A stretch of 64,000 nucleotides of DNA from positions 558,001 to 622,000 of the forward strand of contig NZ_CP096882.1 in the NCBI RefSeq assembly GCF_023273875.1, written 5' to 3'. Positions 32,244-40,356 of this stretch are shown here, piece by piece. Within the stretch, counting starts at the first letter, position 1, and each line of letters starts with the position of its first letter. A model generated the notes under the pieces. It did not search any database. It saw only the letters and a list, made by a program, of their open reading frames with translations, and was not told where the DNA came from. The translations under genes and the position numbers were made by a program. The DNA comes from Pseudarthrobacter sp. SSS035 (lineage in GTDB: Bacteria; Actinomycetota; Actinomycetes; Actinomycetales; Micrococcaceae).

Positions 32244-32275
32244 TTTTGTGTGAAACTCTTCTTTTTTGAGCGAAA
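32244..32275. promoter_or_regulatory. Direct-repeat operator candidate between galM and galT
   Basis: TTTTGTGTGAAA (32244-32255) and TTTTTGAGCGAAA (32263-32275) are similar direct repeats spaced by about two helical turns. Paired repeats with a GAAA end are typical of DeoR-family sugar regulators, but no regulator gene is adjacent. Confidence 0.45.
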
Positions 32276-32339
32276 TATGGGATGATCGAGACAACGGATG
32301 CCCGGCACCTCCGGCACCAGCACGCAAAGGACCCCCGCC

Positions 32340-33512
32340 ATGACAGGTATCACTACCACCACGCTCGCCGATGGCCGGGAGCTGATTTATTTCGACGACG
32401 GCGCCGCTGCCAAGCCCCGCACGGCGGCCACCACCACCGATCACCGGCCCTTGCCCGAACGCGGCGAGCCTGGCGAAGTACGCTTCGATGCCCTCACTGA
32501 CGAGTGGGTGGCCGTCGCGGCGCATCGGCAGGCCCGCACCCACCTCCCGCCTGCCGACCAGTGCCCCATCTGCCCCACCACAGCGAACAACCCCTCCGAG
32601 ATCCCCGCACTCGACTACGACGTTGTGGTGTTTGAAAACCGCTTCCCGTCGCTGGGCCCGGCTGTGGGGCCAGTGCCGTCCACTCCGGCCTGGGGCACTA
32701 CCGGACCCGCGTACGGACGCTGCGAAGTAGTGGCGTTCACTCCCGAGCACACGGGATCGTTCAGTGGCCTGGGTGAGGCCCGCGCCCGGACTGTGGTTGA
32801 GGCGTGGGCGCACCGCACCGAAGTCCTCAGCAAACTGCCGGGGATCAGGCAGGTGTTCCCGTTCGAAAACCGCGGGGCCGACATCGGCGTCACCCTCCAC
32901 CACCCGCACGGCCAGATCTATGCGTACCCCTACGTCACGCCCCGGGCGGGGGTCATCGGAGCGGCCGCACGCAAGTTCTATGATGGGTCCGATGGGCGGC
33001 AGACGCTCACGGGCTCGCTGCTGCGGGCGGAACGCGAGGACGGGAGCCGAATGGTGATGGAGGGTGAGAATTTCAGCGCCTACGTGCCGTTCGCTGCCCG
33101 CTGGCCGCTGGAAATCCACCTGGTGCCGCACCGGCAGGTACCCGACCTGGCCGCCTTGAGCGGTGAGGAAAAGGATGAACTGGCCCATGTCTACCTTGAC
33201 CTGCTCCAACGGCTCGATGCCCTGTATCCGACGCCGACGCCCTACATCTCCGCCTGGCACCAGGCCCCTCTTGACGACCTCCTGCGCCCCGCCAGCTACC
33301 TGCACCTCCAGCTGACGTCGCCCCGCCGGGCAGCGGACAAGCTCAAGTTCCTGGCCGGCTCCGAAGCCGCCATGGGCGCCTTTATCAATGACACCACCCC
33401 GGAAAGCGTGGCGGAACGGCTCCGTGCCGGTGTGGTTCCGGAGTCCAGCCCCGTCCGTGCAGCAACCGCCCCTGCTGCGCTGGGGGCCCTGCCTGAAGGA
33501 GTACACGCGTGA
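32340..33512 (+). CDS. galT: Galactose-1-phosphate uridylyltransferase
   Basis: GalT exchanges UMP between UDP-glucose and galactose-1-phosphate in the Leloir pathway. The metal-binding CPICP motif is near residue 77 and the catalytic HPHGQIYAYPY with the nucleophilic histidine near residue 191; a C-terminal HLHLQLTSPRR adds further histidines. Length of 390 is longer than the E. coli enzyme (348), typical of actinobacteria. ATG 32340 has AAGGA nine bases upstream; an upstream in-frame ATG at 32298 is the alternative. It overlaps galK by four bases (GTGA). Confidence 0.92.
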   Translation: MTGITTTTLADGRELIYFDDGAAAKPRTAATTTDHRPLPERGEPGEVRFDALTDEWVAVAAHRQARTHLPPADQCPICPTTANNPSEIPALDYDVVVFENRFPSLGPAVGPVPSTPAWGTTGPAYGRCEVVAFTPEHTGSFSGLGEARARTVVEAWAHRTEVLSKLPGIRQVFPFENRGADIGVTLHHPHGQIYAYPYVTPRAGVIGAAARKFYDGSDGRQTLTGSLLRAEREDGSRMVMEGENFSAYVPFAARWPLEIHLVPHRQVPDLAALSGEEKDELAHVYLDLLQRLDALYPTPTPYISAWHQAPLDDLLRPASYLHLQLTSPRRAADKLKFLAGSEAAMGAFINDTTPESVAERLRAGVVPESSPVRAATAPAALGALPEGVHA

Positions 33513-34744
33513 GCGCCTCCCCTGACCCGTTGACTACCCGGACCCCTCTGACCAACCCGGCGGAACCGGGCACTGAGGACCTGGACACAGCGCAGCCCGG
33601 CACCGCGGACCTGGCCGCCCGCTTTGGGCGGGAGTTCGGCAGGCTTCCCGACGGCGTCTGGCAGGCACCGGGACGCGTTAACCTTATCGGCGAGCACACC
33701 GACTACAACGAGGGTTATGTGCTCCCGTTCGCGATCGACAAGACCGCCCGGGTGGCTGTCGCAGTCCGTCCGGACTCCATGGTCAGGCTCCTGTCCACGT
33801 ATGGTGACCACGGCATGGTCACCGCCGACCTCGGCTCCTTGGACGCGGCTTCCGCCAAGGGCTGGACGAAGTATCCGCTCGGTGTGATGTGGGCGTTGCA
33901 GCAGCAGGGCATCACCGTTCCGGGGGTGGACCTGCTGCTCGATTCCAACGTCCCCCTGGGCGCCGGCCTGTCCTCATCGCACGCCATCGAATGCGCGGTC
34001 ATCTCAGCCCTGAACGATTTGACGGGAGCGGGGCTTGAACCCGAGGAGATGGTCCTCGCCACCCAGCGCGCCGAGAACGACTTTGTCGGCGCCCCCACGG
34101 GCATCATGGACCAGTCAGCGTCGCTGCGCGGATCCAAGGGGCACGCGGTCTTCCTGGACTGCCGCGACCAGAGCGCTCAGCTGGTTCCCTTCGAAACAGA
34201 ACCTGCAGGGCTGGTGATGCTGGTGATCGATACCAACGTCTCCCACTCCCATGCCGACGGCGGGTATGCCTCCCGCCGCGCGTCCTGCGAACTGGGCGCC
34301 GAGGTCCTGGGCGTCAAGGCACTGCGTGACGTCCGGATGGAGGACCTGGAAGAAGCCGCCGGCCTCCTGGACGAGGTCACCTACCGGCGCGTGCGCCATA
34401 TCGTGACCGAAAACGACCGCGTGCTGCAGACCGTGGAGCTGCTGGCCAGTGCGGGCCCCGGTTCCATCGGCAAACTGCTGGACGCCAGCCACGTTTCCAT
34501 GCGGGACGATTTCGAGATCTCCTGCCCGGAGCTGGATCTGGCGGTGGCCATCTCCCGCGCCAACGGCGCAATCGGCGCCCGGATGACCGGCGGTGGCTTC
34601 GGCGGGGCCGCCATCGCGCTCACCCCTGTGACGTCGGAGCAGCAGGTGCGCGCCGCCGTCGTGCGTGCCTTCGAAGAAGCCGGCTATACGGCCCCTGACA
34701 TCTTCACGGTGACCCCGGCAGCGGGAGCCATGCGCATTTCGTAG
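33509..34744 (+). CDS. galK: Galactokinase
   Basis: GalK phosphorylates alpha-D-galactose at C1 with ATP. GHMP-kinase motifs are all visible: GRVNLIGEHTDYNEGYVLP (galactokinase signature, near residue 54), PLGAGLSSSHAIECA (ATP-binding motif 2, near 149), and TGGGFGGAAIAL (motif 3, near 361). The 411-residue length includes a 35-residue N-terminal extension rich in Pro, Thr and Glu. GTG start overlapping the galT stop gives translational coupling. A long hairpin terminator at 34760-34803 ends the galT-galK operon. Confidence 0.95.
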   Translation: MSASPDPLTTRTPLTNPAEPGTEDLDTAQPGTADLAARFGREFGRLPDGVWQAPGRVNLIGEHTDYNEGYVLPFAIDKTARVAVAVRPDSMVRLLSTYGDHGMVTADLGSLDAASAKGWTKYPLGVMWALQQQGITVPGVDLLLDSNVPLGAGLSSSHAIECAVISALNDLTGAGLEPEEMVLATQRAENDFVGAPTGIMDQSASLRGSKGHAVFLDCRDQSAQLVPFETEPAGLVMLVIDTNVSHSHADGGYASRRASCELGAEVLGVKALRDVRMEDLEEAAGLLDEVTYRRVRHIVTENDRVLQTVELLASAGPGSIGKLLDASHVSMRDDFEISCPELDLAVAISRANGAIGARMTGGGFGGAAIALTPVTSEQQVRAAVVRAFEEAGYTAPDIFTVTPAAGAMRIS

Positions 34745-34759
34745 CGCGGATACCGGAAA

Positions 34760-34803
34760 AAGAGGGCCCCGCCTGATGCGAAATGCATCGGTGGGGCCCT
34801 CTT
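34760..34803. terminator. Long bidirectional hairpin terminator after galK
   Basis: AAGAGGGCCCCGCC pairs with GGTGGGGCCCTCTT (one G-T/G-C variant) and continues as GATGC-GCATC around a small GAAAT loop, a nearly continuous 19-bp stem. It separates galK from the convergent Bax1-like gene. Confidence 0.85.
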
Positions 34804-34843
34804 CTTGTGAGTGGGATTACGACGGCGGATGCCGGGTTTTTTG

Positions 34844-35728
34844 TCAGTCCTCGCCGCGGAGGATGGCCAGGACGCGGATGATCTCCACGTAGAGCCAGAC
34901 CAGGGTGACCGTCAGGCCGAAGGCCGCGGTCCAGGAGAAGCGCTGCGGTGCGCCGCTCTGCACGCCGGCTTCGATGCTGGTGAAGTCCATGACCAGGGAG
35001 AACGCGGCCAGGCCAATGGCGAGGATGCCGATGACAACACCAATGATGCCGCTGCGCAGGCCGAAGGGTTCCGTCGTCATACCCGTCATCATCATGACCA
35101 GGTTGACCACGGAGAACAGGCCGTAACCCACCAGGGCGATCATAAAGAACTTCATTGCCTTGGGAGAGGCGCGCACCTTGCCGCTCTTGAACAGGAGCAG
35201 CGTCACGGTGAACACGGACAGCGTGCCGATGACGGCCTGCAGGCCGACTCCCGGGTACATCAGATCGAGCACGCGGGTGAGGCCGCCGAGGAACAGGCCT
35301 TCGAGCCCGGCATAGGCCAGGATCAGGGCCGGTGAAGGCTGCTTCTTGAACGTGTTGACCAGTGCCAGGACGAAGCCGCCCAGCGCACCGACGATCATCA
35401 GGATGCTGGCCAGCCCCATGCTGACGAACAGCGTCACCGCGGCCCCGGCCAGCAGGACTCCGAGGCACGCCGCTGTCTTAACGATGACGTCGTCGTAGGT
35501 CATCCGGCCGGTGTCCGCGGGACCTGCGGCCGGCTGGTTGTACATCTGGCGCAGCTGCTCATCGGTCATGTTCTGCTGCTGGCCCCAACCGTTCTGGGGA
35601 TCCATGACCTGGCCGGGAGCCCGCTGGCCATACTGCGCCTGTCCGTAGGGTGCCTGCGGGACACGCGGTGCCTGCGTTGCTCCACGGAAATTCTTTCCGT
35701 TGAAGATCGGGTTTCCGCCAAGTGCCAT
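34844..35728 (-). CDS. Bax inhibitor-1/YccA family membrane protein
   Basis: A 294-residue member of the TMBIM/YccA-like proteins, which include pH-sensitive calcium-leak channels (BsYetJ) and the E. coli FtsH modulator YccA. A Gln/Pro-rich cytoplasmic N-terminus of about 70 residues (QAPYGQAQYGQRAPGQ) precedes seven helices. The actinobacterial subgroup is marked by GGNPIFNGKNF at the start, MTYDDVIVKTAACLGVLLAG near residue 77, and the acidic AVGLL-type C-terminal FTSIEAGVQSGAP with WLYVEIIRVLAIL. Physiological role unknown. ATG has GGAGG nine bases upstream. Confidence 0.9.
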   Translation of the reverse strand: MALGGNPIFNGKNFRGATQAPRVPQAPYGQAQYGQRAPGQVMDPQNGWGQQQNMTDEQLRQMYNQPAAGPADTGRMTYDDVIVKTAACLGVLLAGAAVTLFVSMGLASILMIVGALGGFVLALVNTFKKQPSPALILAYAGLEGLFLGGLTRVLDLMYPGVGLQAVIGTLSVFTVTLLLFKSGKVRASPKAMKFFMIALVGYGLFSVVNLVMMMTGMTTEPFGLRSGIIGVVIGILAIGLAAFSLVMDFTSIEAGVQSGAPQRFSWTAAFGLTVTLVWLYVEIIRVLAILRGED

Positions 35729-36170
35729 TGCTGGTGTCCTCCAAGTAAAGAGTTGAGTCGTGACTTACGACCCACGCTACCAATATCTACGTGCTCACGC
35801 CCCAATAAGTTCCCCGTCCATGGCGCCGAAACGCAACCGTGATGCATCCGATAGGACGGTCGCACGCGCCGCGGGGCCGCGCGTAGGCCCGGCCGCCCCC
35901 TGGGGAATACTGCTGATCAACAGAAGTTTCTTTGCGAACACTTTGCCAATGCGCCATGGCTGTAACGCAGTTGTTATGCGATCGCTACCAGAGCGCCTGC
36001 CCGCGGCCTAAAATTTGGCCCTGACGAGCTGTAACATAGGCCACACGCGGTGACGGATATCACAACCAGGCCCCCAACCTGCACGACAGCATCACCATCC
36101 GTCCCGTGACGTTTGCAGCGGTTGCAATGGCGCATCCCTGGCCACCCCACCCAAGTGGAGGATTTTCATT
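35729..36170. other. Divergent intergenic region, Bax1-like / livH
   Basis: A 442-base gap between divergent genes. It holds a near-palindrome GGCCTAAAATTTGGCC (about 36005-36020), a CRP-like site at 36049-36064, a long-range stem GACGGAT/ATCCGTC (36052-36058 with 36097-36103), and the livH Shine-Dalgarno. I see no coding region; the short frame at 35760-36011 has no family feature. Confidence 0.6.
36049..36064. promoter_or_regulatory. CRP/GlxR-like site upstream of livHMGF
   Basis: GGTGACGGATATCACA matches TGTGA-N6-TCACA in nine of ten conserved positions. It lies about 107 bases before the livH start. A matching site precedes livK (41800-41815). Confidence 0.55.
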
Positions 36171-37508
36171 TTGAGAAGTACACCCAAAGGCTCGCCGCAC
36201 AGACGGCCGGGCGGATTGCTGAAAGTGATAGGGGCCGTCTTTGCCTCTGTCCTGATGATCTTGCTCGTCGTCGCCCCGGCATCACAGGCCACTTCGCCGT
36301 CTCCGACACCATCCCCGTCGGCTACCAGTTCGCCGTTCAGCATCAGCGGATTCCTCCGCAACGCAGGGGCCCCACTGGCCGATGTCAAAATCAGTGTCAC
36401 TGGCCAAGGGTTCGAAGGTTCCGCCACGTCGGCGGCCAACGGATCTTGGTCGATCAGCGTCCCGCAATCGGGTACGTACGAAATCGAACTGGATGAAGGA
36501 ACTCTTCCCGAGGGAATCAAACTGGCAGATGGCCAGGAGAACCCCCGCCAGCTGACATTCGGCCAGACCTCCAACCAGACCACCATCTTCGCTTTCGGCG
36601 AAGGGATCGTCGTCCAGCAGGGCAATTTCGCGCAGGACCTGACGAACAGGCTCGTCGCTGGGCTCAGCTTCGGCCTCCTGCTGGCACTGGCTGCCGTTGG
36701 CCTCTCACTCATTTTCGGCACCACAGGCCTCACCAACTTTGCCCATGGCGAGATGGTCACGCTGGGTGCCGTCCTGGTTTTTGTTCTCAATGCCGTGGGA
36801 GCGCCGTTCTGGCTGGCCATCGTCGTCGCACTGCTGGGCGGAGGCTTAGTGGGCTATGCGCAGGACACCTGGCTATGGAAGCCCCTGCGAGGCCGCGGCA
36901 CCGGACTCGTTCCCATGATGATCGTCAGCATCGGACTGGCCCTCGCCGCCCGCTATGTGATCCAGTTTTACTTCGGCGGGGGTACCGAGCAGCTTCCCGG
37001 AGCTCAAAGTGCCGAGATCCAGCTCGGGCCGATTTCCATCTCCCCGAATAATCTGTGGTCCCTCATCATCAGCGCCATTGTCATCCTGATCGTGGGCCTC
37101 GTGCTGATGAAGACCAGGCTCGGCAAGGCCACCCGGGCCGTCGCTGACAACCCCGCACTGGCCGCAGCCTCCGGCATCGACGTTGACGGCGTCATCCGCA
37201 TCGTGTGGATTGTCGGCGGCGTGCTCGCCTCCCTCGGCGGCATTCTGTGGGCTTACTACCGCCCCGGCGTCTCGTTCAACATGGGTTCGCAGATCTTGCT
37301 CCTGATCTTCGCCGGAGTCACCCTGGGCGGTCTCGGGACCGTTTTCGGAGCCCTCGTTGGCTCCGTGGTCGTTGGTATCTTCACTGAACTGACCACTGTC
37401 TTCGGGGCCCCCGCAGACCTCAAATACGTCATACCCCTGGGCGTCATGATCATCGTCCTGCTCATCCGGCCGCAAGGCATTCTGGGCCGCCGCGAGCGCG
37501 TGGGATAG
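36171..37508 (+). CDS. livH: Branched-chain amino-acid ABC permease LivH with N-terminal extracytoplasmic domain
   Basis: The C-terminal 290 residues are a standard LivH permease: LAAVGLSLIFGTTGLTNFAHGEMV near residue 175, about eight membrane segments, and the EAA-like loop KATRAVADNPALAAASGIDVD near 310. Unusually, residues 1-40 form a signal-like leader (hydrophobic VIGAVFASVLMILLVVAPASQ) and residues about 55-145 a predicted beta-sandwich (SGFLRNAGAPLADVKISVTGQGF, NGSWSISVPQSGTYEIELDEG), like carboxypeptidase-regulatory/CNA-B domains. Such a domain is absent from classical LivH. TTG start with GGAGG nine bases upstream. It carries a rare TTA codon at 36846-36848. First gene of livHMGF. 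Confidence 0.9.
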   Translation: MRSTPKGSPHRRPGGLLKVIGAVFASVLMILLVVAPASQATSPSPTPSPSATSSPFSISGFLRNAGAPLADVKISVTGQGFEGSATSAANGSWSISVPQSGTYEIELDEGTLPEGIKLADGQENPRQLTFGQTSNQTTIFAFGEGIVVQQGNFAQDLTNRLVAGLSFGLLLALAAVGLSLIFGTTGLTNFAHGEMVTLGAVLVFVLNAVGAPFWLAIVVALLGGGLVGYAQDTWLWKPLRGRGTGLVPMMIVSIGLALAARYVIQFYFGGGTEQLPGAQSAEIQLGPISISPNNLWSLIISAIVILIVGLVLMKTRLGKATRAVADNPALAAASGIDVDGVIRIVWIVGGVLASLGGILWAYYRPGVSFNMGSQILLLIFAGVTLGGLGTVFGALVGSVVVGIFTELTTVFGAPADLKYVIPLGVMIIVLLIRPQGILGRRERVG

Positions 37509-37520
37509 GAAGGACCAATC

Positions 37521-38492
37521 ATGGATTTTGCAGCAATTCTTTCCAACGCCTTCGGCGAACTCATCAGCCCCACCACCGCCGCCTACGCCTTGGCGGCGCT
37601 GGGCCTCGCGGTCCACTTCGGCTACTCCGGCCTGCTGAACTTCGGCCAGGCAGGCTTCATGGCAGTGGGCGCCTACGGCTTCGCCATCTCCACACTGACC
37701 TTCAAGGCGCCGTTCTTCGTGGCTCTGCTCATCGCCGTCGTCGCAGCAGCGATTTTTGCGATGATTCTGGGCATTCCGACGCTGCGCCTCAGGGCCGACT
37801 ACCTGGCGATCGTCACCATTGCGGCGGCCGAAATTGTCCGGTACCTCGTCACCACCAACGGCTGGACGGCGGTCACGGGCTCAGCCAACGGCCTGGCAGC
37901 CTTCGAGGGCGGGTTCTACGAGATGAACCCGTTCCCGCCTGGCTCGTACCCACTGGGCATGAACAACCGGGACTTCTTCATCCGGATCGTGGGATGGACG
38001 CTGGTCATCGTGGCTGGCATCCTCGTGTGGCTGCTGATGCGCAGCCCGTGGGGCAGGGTCCTCAAGGGCATCCGTGAAGATGAAAACGCCGTGCGGTCGC
38101 TCGGCAAGAACGTCTACGCCTACAAGATGCAGGCCCTGATCATCGGCGGTGTGCTGGGCGCCCTGGCCGGGATGATCTTTACGCTCCCCCGCGGCGCAAT
38201 CCAACCAGCCAACTACGGCACGGAGCTGACGTTCTTCCTCTGGACGTGTCTCCTGCTGGGCGGAATGGCCACCGTCCTCGGGCCGGTCATCGGGGCAATG
38301 ATGTTCTGGGTTGTGCTCTCGCTTACTCAGGGCATCCTGAGCGGGCTGATCGAGTCCGGGATCATCACCTGGCTGACCACCATCCAGGCGGGCCAGCTCC
38401 GATTCATCCTTGTCGGTGTTGCCCTGATGCTCCTGATGATCTTCCGGCCCCAAGGTGTCTTTGGCAATAAGAAGGAGCTGGCATTCGCATGA
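37521..38492 (+). CDS. livM: Branched-chain amino-acid ABC permease LivM
   Basis: The second permease subunit of the HAAT family importer. It has about nine hydrophobic segments, the LivM start region LALAVHFGYSGLLNFGQAGFMAVGAYG near residues 28-55, LRLRADYLAIVTIAAAEIVRYL near 91, and the coupling loop SPWGRVLKGIREDENAVRSLGKNVYAYK near 175-202. The 323-residue length is normal. It starts 12 bases after livH and overlaps livG by four bases (ATGA). Confidence 0.93.
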   Translation: MDFAAILSNAFGELISPTTAAYALAALGLAVHFGYSGLLNFGQAGFMAVGAYGFAISTLTFKAPFFVALLIAVVAAAIFAMILGIPTLRLRADYLAIVTIAAAEIVRYLVTTNGWTAVTGSANGLAAFEGGFYEMNPFPPGSYPLGMNNRDFFIRIVGWTLVIVAGILVWLLMRSPWGRVLKGIREDENAVRSLGKNVYAYKMQALIIGGVLGALAGMIFTLPRGAIQPANYGTELTFFLWTCLLLGGMATVLGPVIGAMMFWVVLSLTQGILSGLIESGIITWLTTIQAGQLRFILVGVALMLLMIFRPQGVFGNKKELAFA

Positions 38493-39481
38493 GTGAACGG
38501 CGTGAAGAGAACATCGACTACATGACCGACGCCCGCCCCATCGCGGTGGGCGGCAATGAACCAGGTTGCAAGAAGCGCGATCCCATCGTTGTGGCGGAAA
38601 ACGTCACACGGAGCTTCGGTGGCATCAATGCTGTGGATGTCGAGTACCTCGAAATTCCGCGGCATAAGATCACGGCCCTGATCGGACCGAACGGGGCCGG
38701 CAAAACCACGTTGTTCAACCTCCTGACCGGATTCGACCATCCCAACTCCGGCAAGTGGCAGTTTGAAGGCCAAAGCATAGCGGGCGTTTCCCCCTACAAG
38801 GTTGCCCGCATGGGCATGGTGAGGACATTCCAGCTGACCAAGGTCATGGGCAAGCTCACCGTTATGGAAAACATGCGACTCGGTGCCTCCGACCAGCCCG
38901 GCGAACGCCTCTCAAAGGCTCTCTTCAAGAGGCTCTGGGGAAGCCGGGAGAAGGAAATCACCGCGCAAGCCGATGTCCTGCTGGAGAAATTCAAGCTGGA
39001 CGCAAAAAAAGCCGACTACGCGGCGTCCTTGTCCGGCGGCCAGCGCAAGCTCCTCGAGATGGCACGCTCGCTTATGGTCCGACCCAAGCTGGTCATGCTG
39101 GATGAGCCCATGGCCGGCGTGAATCCCGCGCTCACGCAGTCCCTGCTGGACCACATCAAGAACCTCAAGTCCGAGGGCATGACCGTATTGTTCGTCGAAC
39201 ACGACATGAACATGGTGCGGCACATCGCCGACTGGGTGGTGGTGATGGCCGAAGGCAAGATCGTGGCCGAAGGGCCTCCTGGCGAAGTCATGAAGAACCC
39301 TGCCGTGATTGACGCCTACCTGGGCGCCCATCACGATGTGGATCTCGGCGACGCCGAAGGCATCAGGGAACTCGAAGCCGAACTTGAGGCAGACGAGGAA
39401 TCGGTGGTCGGCACCGAAGACGCCGGCATTATTGCCCCGGAAATAGTGGTCTCGGGACTCGACAAGAAGGACGGAAAATGA
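38489..39481 (+). CDS. livG: Branched-chain amino-acid ABC ATPase LivG
   Basis: ABC ATPase with Walker A GPNGAGKTTLFNLL near residue 70, the Q-loop region, signature LSGGQRKLLEMARSLM near 184, and Walker B KLVMLDEPMAGVNP near 203, then the switch histidine in VEHDMNMV. The LivG-specific long insert (LGSREKEITAQADVLLEKFKL) is present. The 330-residue protein is longer than the usual 255 because of about 30 N-terminal residues and an acidic C-terminal tail of about 60 residues (ELEAELEADEESVVG). Four-base overlaps link it to livM and livF. Confidence 0.93.
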   Translation: MSERREENIDYMTDARPIAVGGNEPGCKKRDPIVVAENVTRSFGGINAVDVEYLEIPRHKITALIGPNGAGKTTLFNLLTGFDHPNSGKWQFEGQSIAGVSPYKVARMGMVRTFQLTKVMGKLTVMENMRLGASDQPGERLSKALFKRLWGSREKEITAQADVLLEKFKLDAKKADYAASLSGGQRKLLEMARSLMVRPKLVMLDEPMAGVNPALTQSLLDHIKNLKSEGMTVLFVEHDMNMVRHIADWVVVMAEGKIVAEGPPGEVMKNPAVIDAYLGAHHDVDLGDAEGIRELEAELEADEESVVGTEDAGIIAPEIVVSGLDKKDGK

Positions 39482-40251
39482 GCGCAGCCAGCGCAGCGGC
39501 CCCGGCAGAAAGTCCGGCACATGCCAACGACGCAGTCGTTTCGGTAAAGAACCTTGTGGCCGGCTATCTCCCGGGCGTGAACATCCTCAACGGCTGCAGC
39601 ATTGAGGCCCGCAAAGGAGAACTGATCGGAATAATCGGCCCCAATGGTGCCGGAAAGTCCACTCTGCTGAAGGCAATGTTCGGATTGGTCAAAGTCCACT
39701 CGGGGACCGTGGTGGTCCGCGGCAAGGACATCACCGGCCTCAAGGCGAACAAGCTGGTTAGCCAGGGCGTGGGATTCGTGCCGCAGACAAACAACGTGTT
39801 CGCGGCGCTGACCATCGAAGAGAACCTGCAGATGGGGATGTTCCAGAGGCCGAAGGCTTTTGCCGAGCGGTTTGATTTCGTGACCGGCCTGTTCCCCGAA
39901 CTTGGCAAACGGCGCGCGCAGCGTGCGGGTTCGTTGTCCGGCGGTGAGCGCCAGATGGTGGCGATGGGCCGGGCCCTGATGATGGATCCCGCCGTGCTGC
40001 TGCTTGATGAGCCCTCGGCAGGCCTCTCCCCCGTCAGGCAGGACGAGACGTTCCTCCGCGTGCACGAGATCAACAGGGCCGGCGTCTCGGTCATCATGGT
40101 GGAGCAGAACGCCCGGCGCTGCCTGCAGATCTGTGATCGCGGCTATGTCCTGGACCAGGGCAAGGACGCGTACACGGGCACGGGACGCGACCTGATGAAG
40201 GATCCGAAGGTCATCCAGCTCTATCTGGGTACGCTGGCCGACCAGAACTGA
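39478..40251 (+). CDS. livF: Branched-chain amino-acid ABC ATPase LivF
   Basis: The second ATPase of the importer. Walker A is GPNGAGKSTLLKAM near residue 49, signature LSGGERQMVAMGRALM near 151, Walker B VLLLDEPSAGLSP near 171, and the switch histidine position is replaced by VEQN as is usual for LivF. LVAGYLPGVNILNG at the N-terminus is the A-loop region. Length of 257 is slightly longer than the 235 typical. Ends the livHMGF operon; a shared bidirectional terminator lies between it and livK. Confidence 0.93.
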   Translation: MSAASAAAPAESPAHANDAVVSVKNLVAGYLPGVNILNGCSIEARKGELIGIIGPNGAGKSTLLKAMFGLVKVHSGTVVVRGKDITGLKANKLVSQGVGFVPQTNNVFAALTIEENLQMGMFQRPKAFAERFDFVTGLFPELGKRRAQRAGSLSGGERQMVAMGRALMMDPAVLLLDEPSAGLSPVRQDETFLRVHEINRAGVSVIMVEQNARRCLQICDRGYVLDQGKDAYTGTGRDLMKDPKVIQLYLGTLADQN

Positions 40252-40297
40252 TCGGCCGGCCAGGACTAGTCCGTTCCGCCAAAGGCAGTACCCACGA

Positions 40298-40335
40298 AGA
40301 AGACCCCCGTCCGGTTCCCCGGGCGGGGGTCTTCT
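40298..40335. terminator. Bidirectional terminator between livF and livK
   Basis: AGAAGACCCCCG pairs with CGGGGGTCTTCT around a GC-rich loop; it stands between the two convergent transcription units. Confidence 0.85.
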
Positions 40336-40356
40336 GTGTCAGCGGAGGAACAGGCT

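Noticed and set aside
36005..36103. Riboswitch upstream of livH
   Set aside because: Only simple inverted repeats are seen; none of the conserved cores of known amino-acid or nucleotide riboswitches is recognisable.
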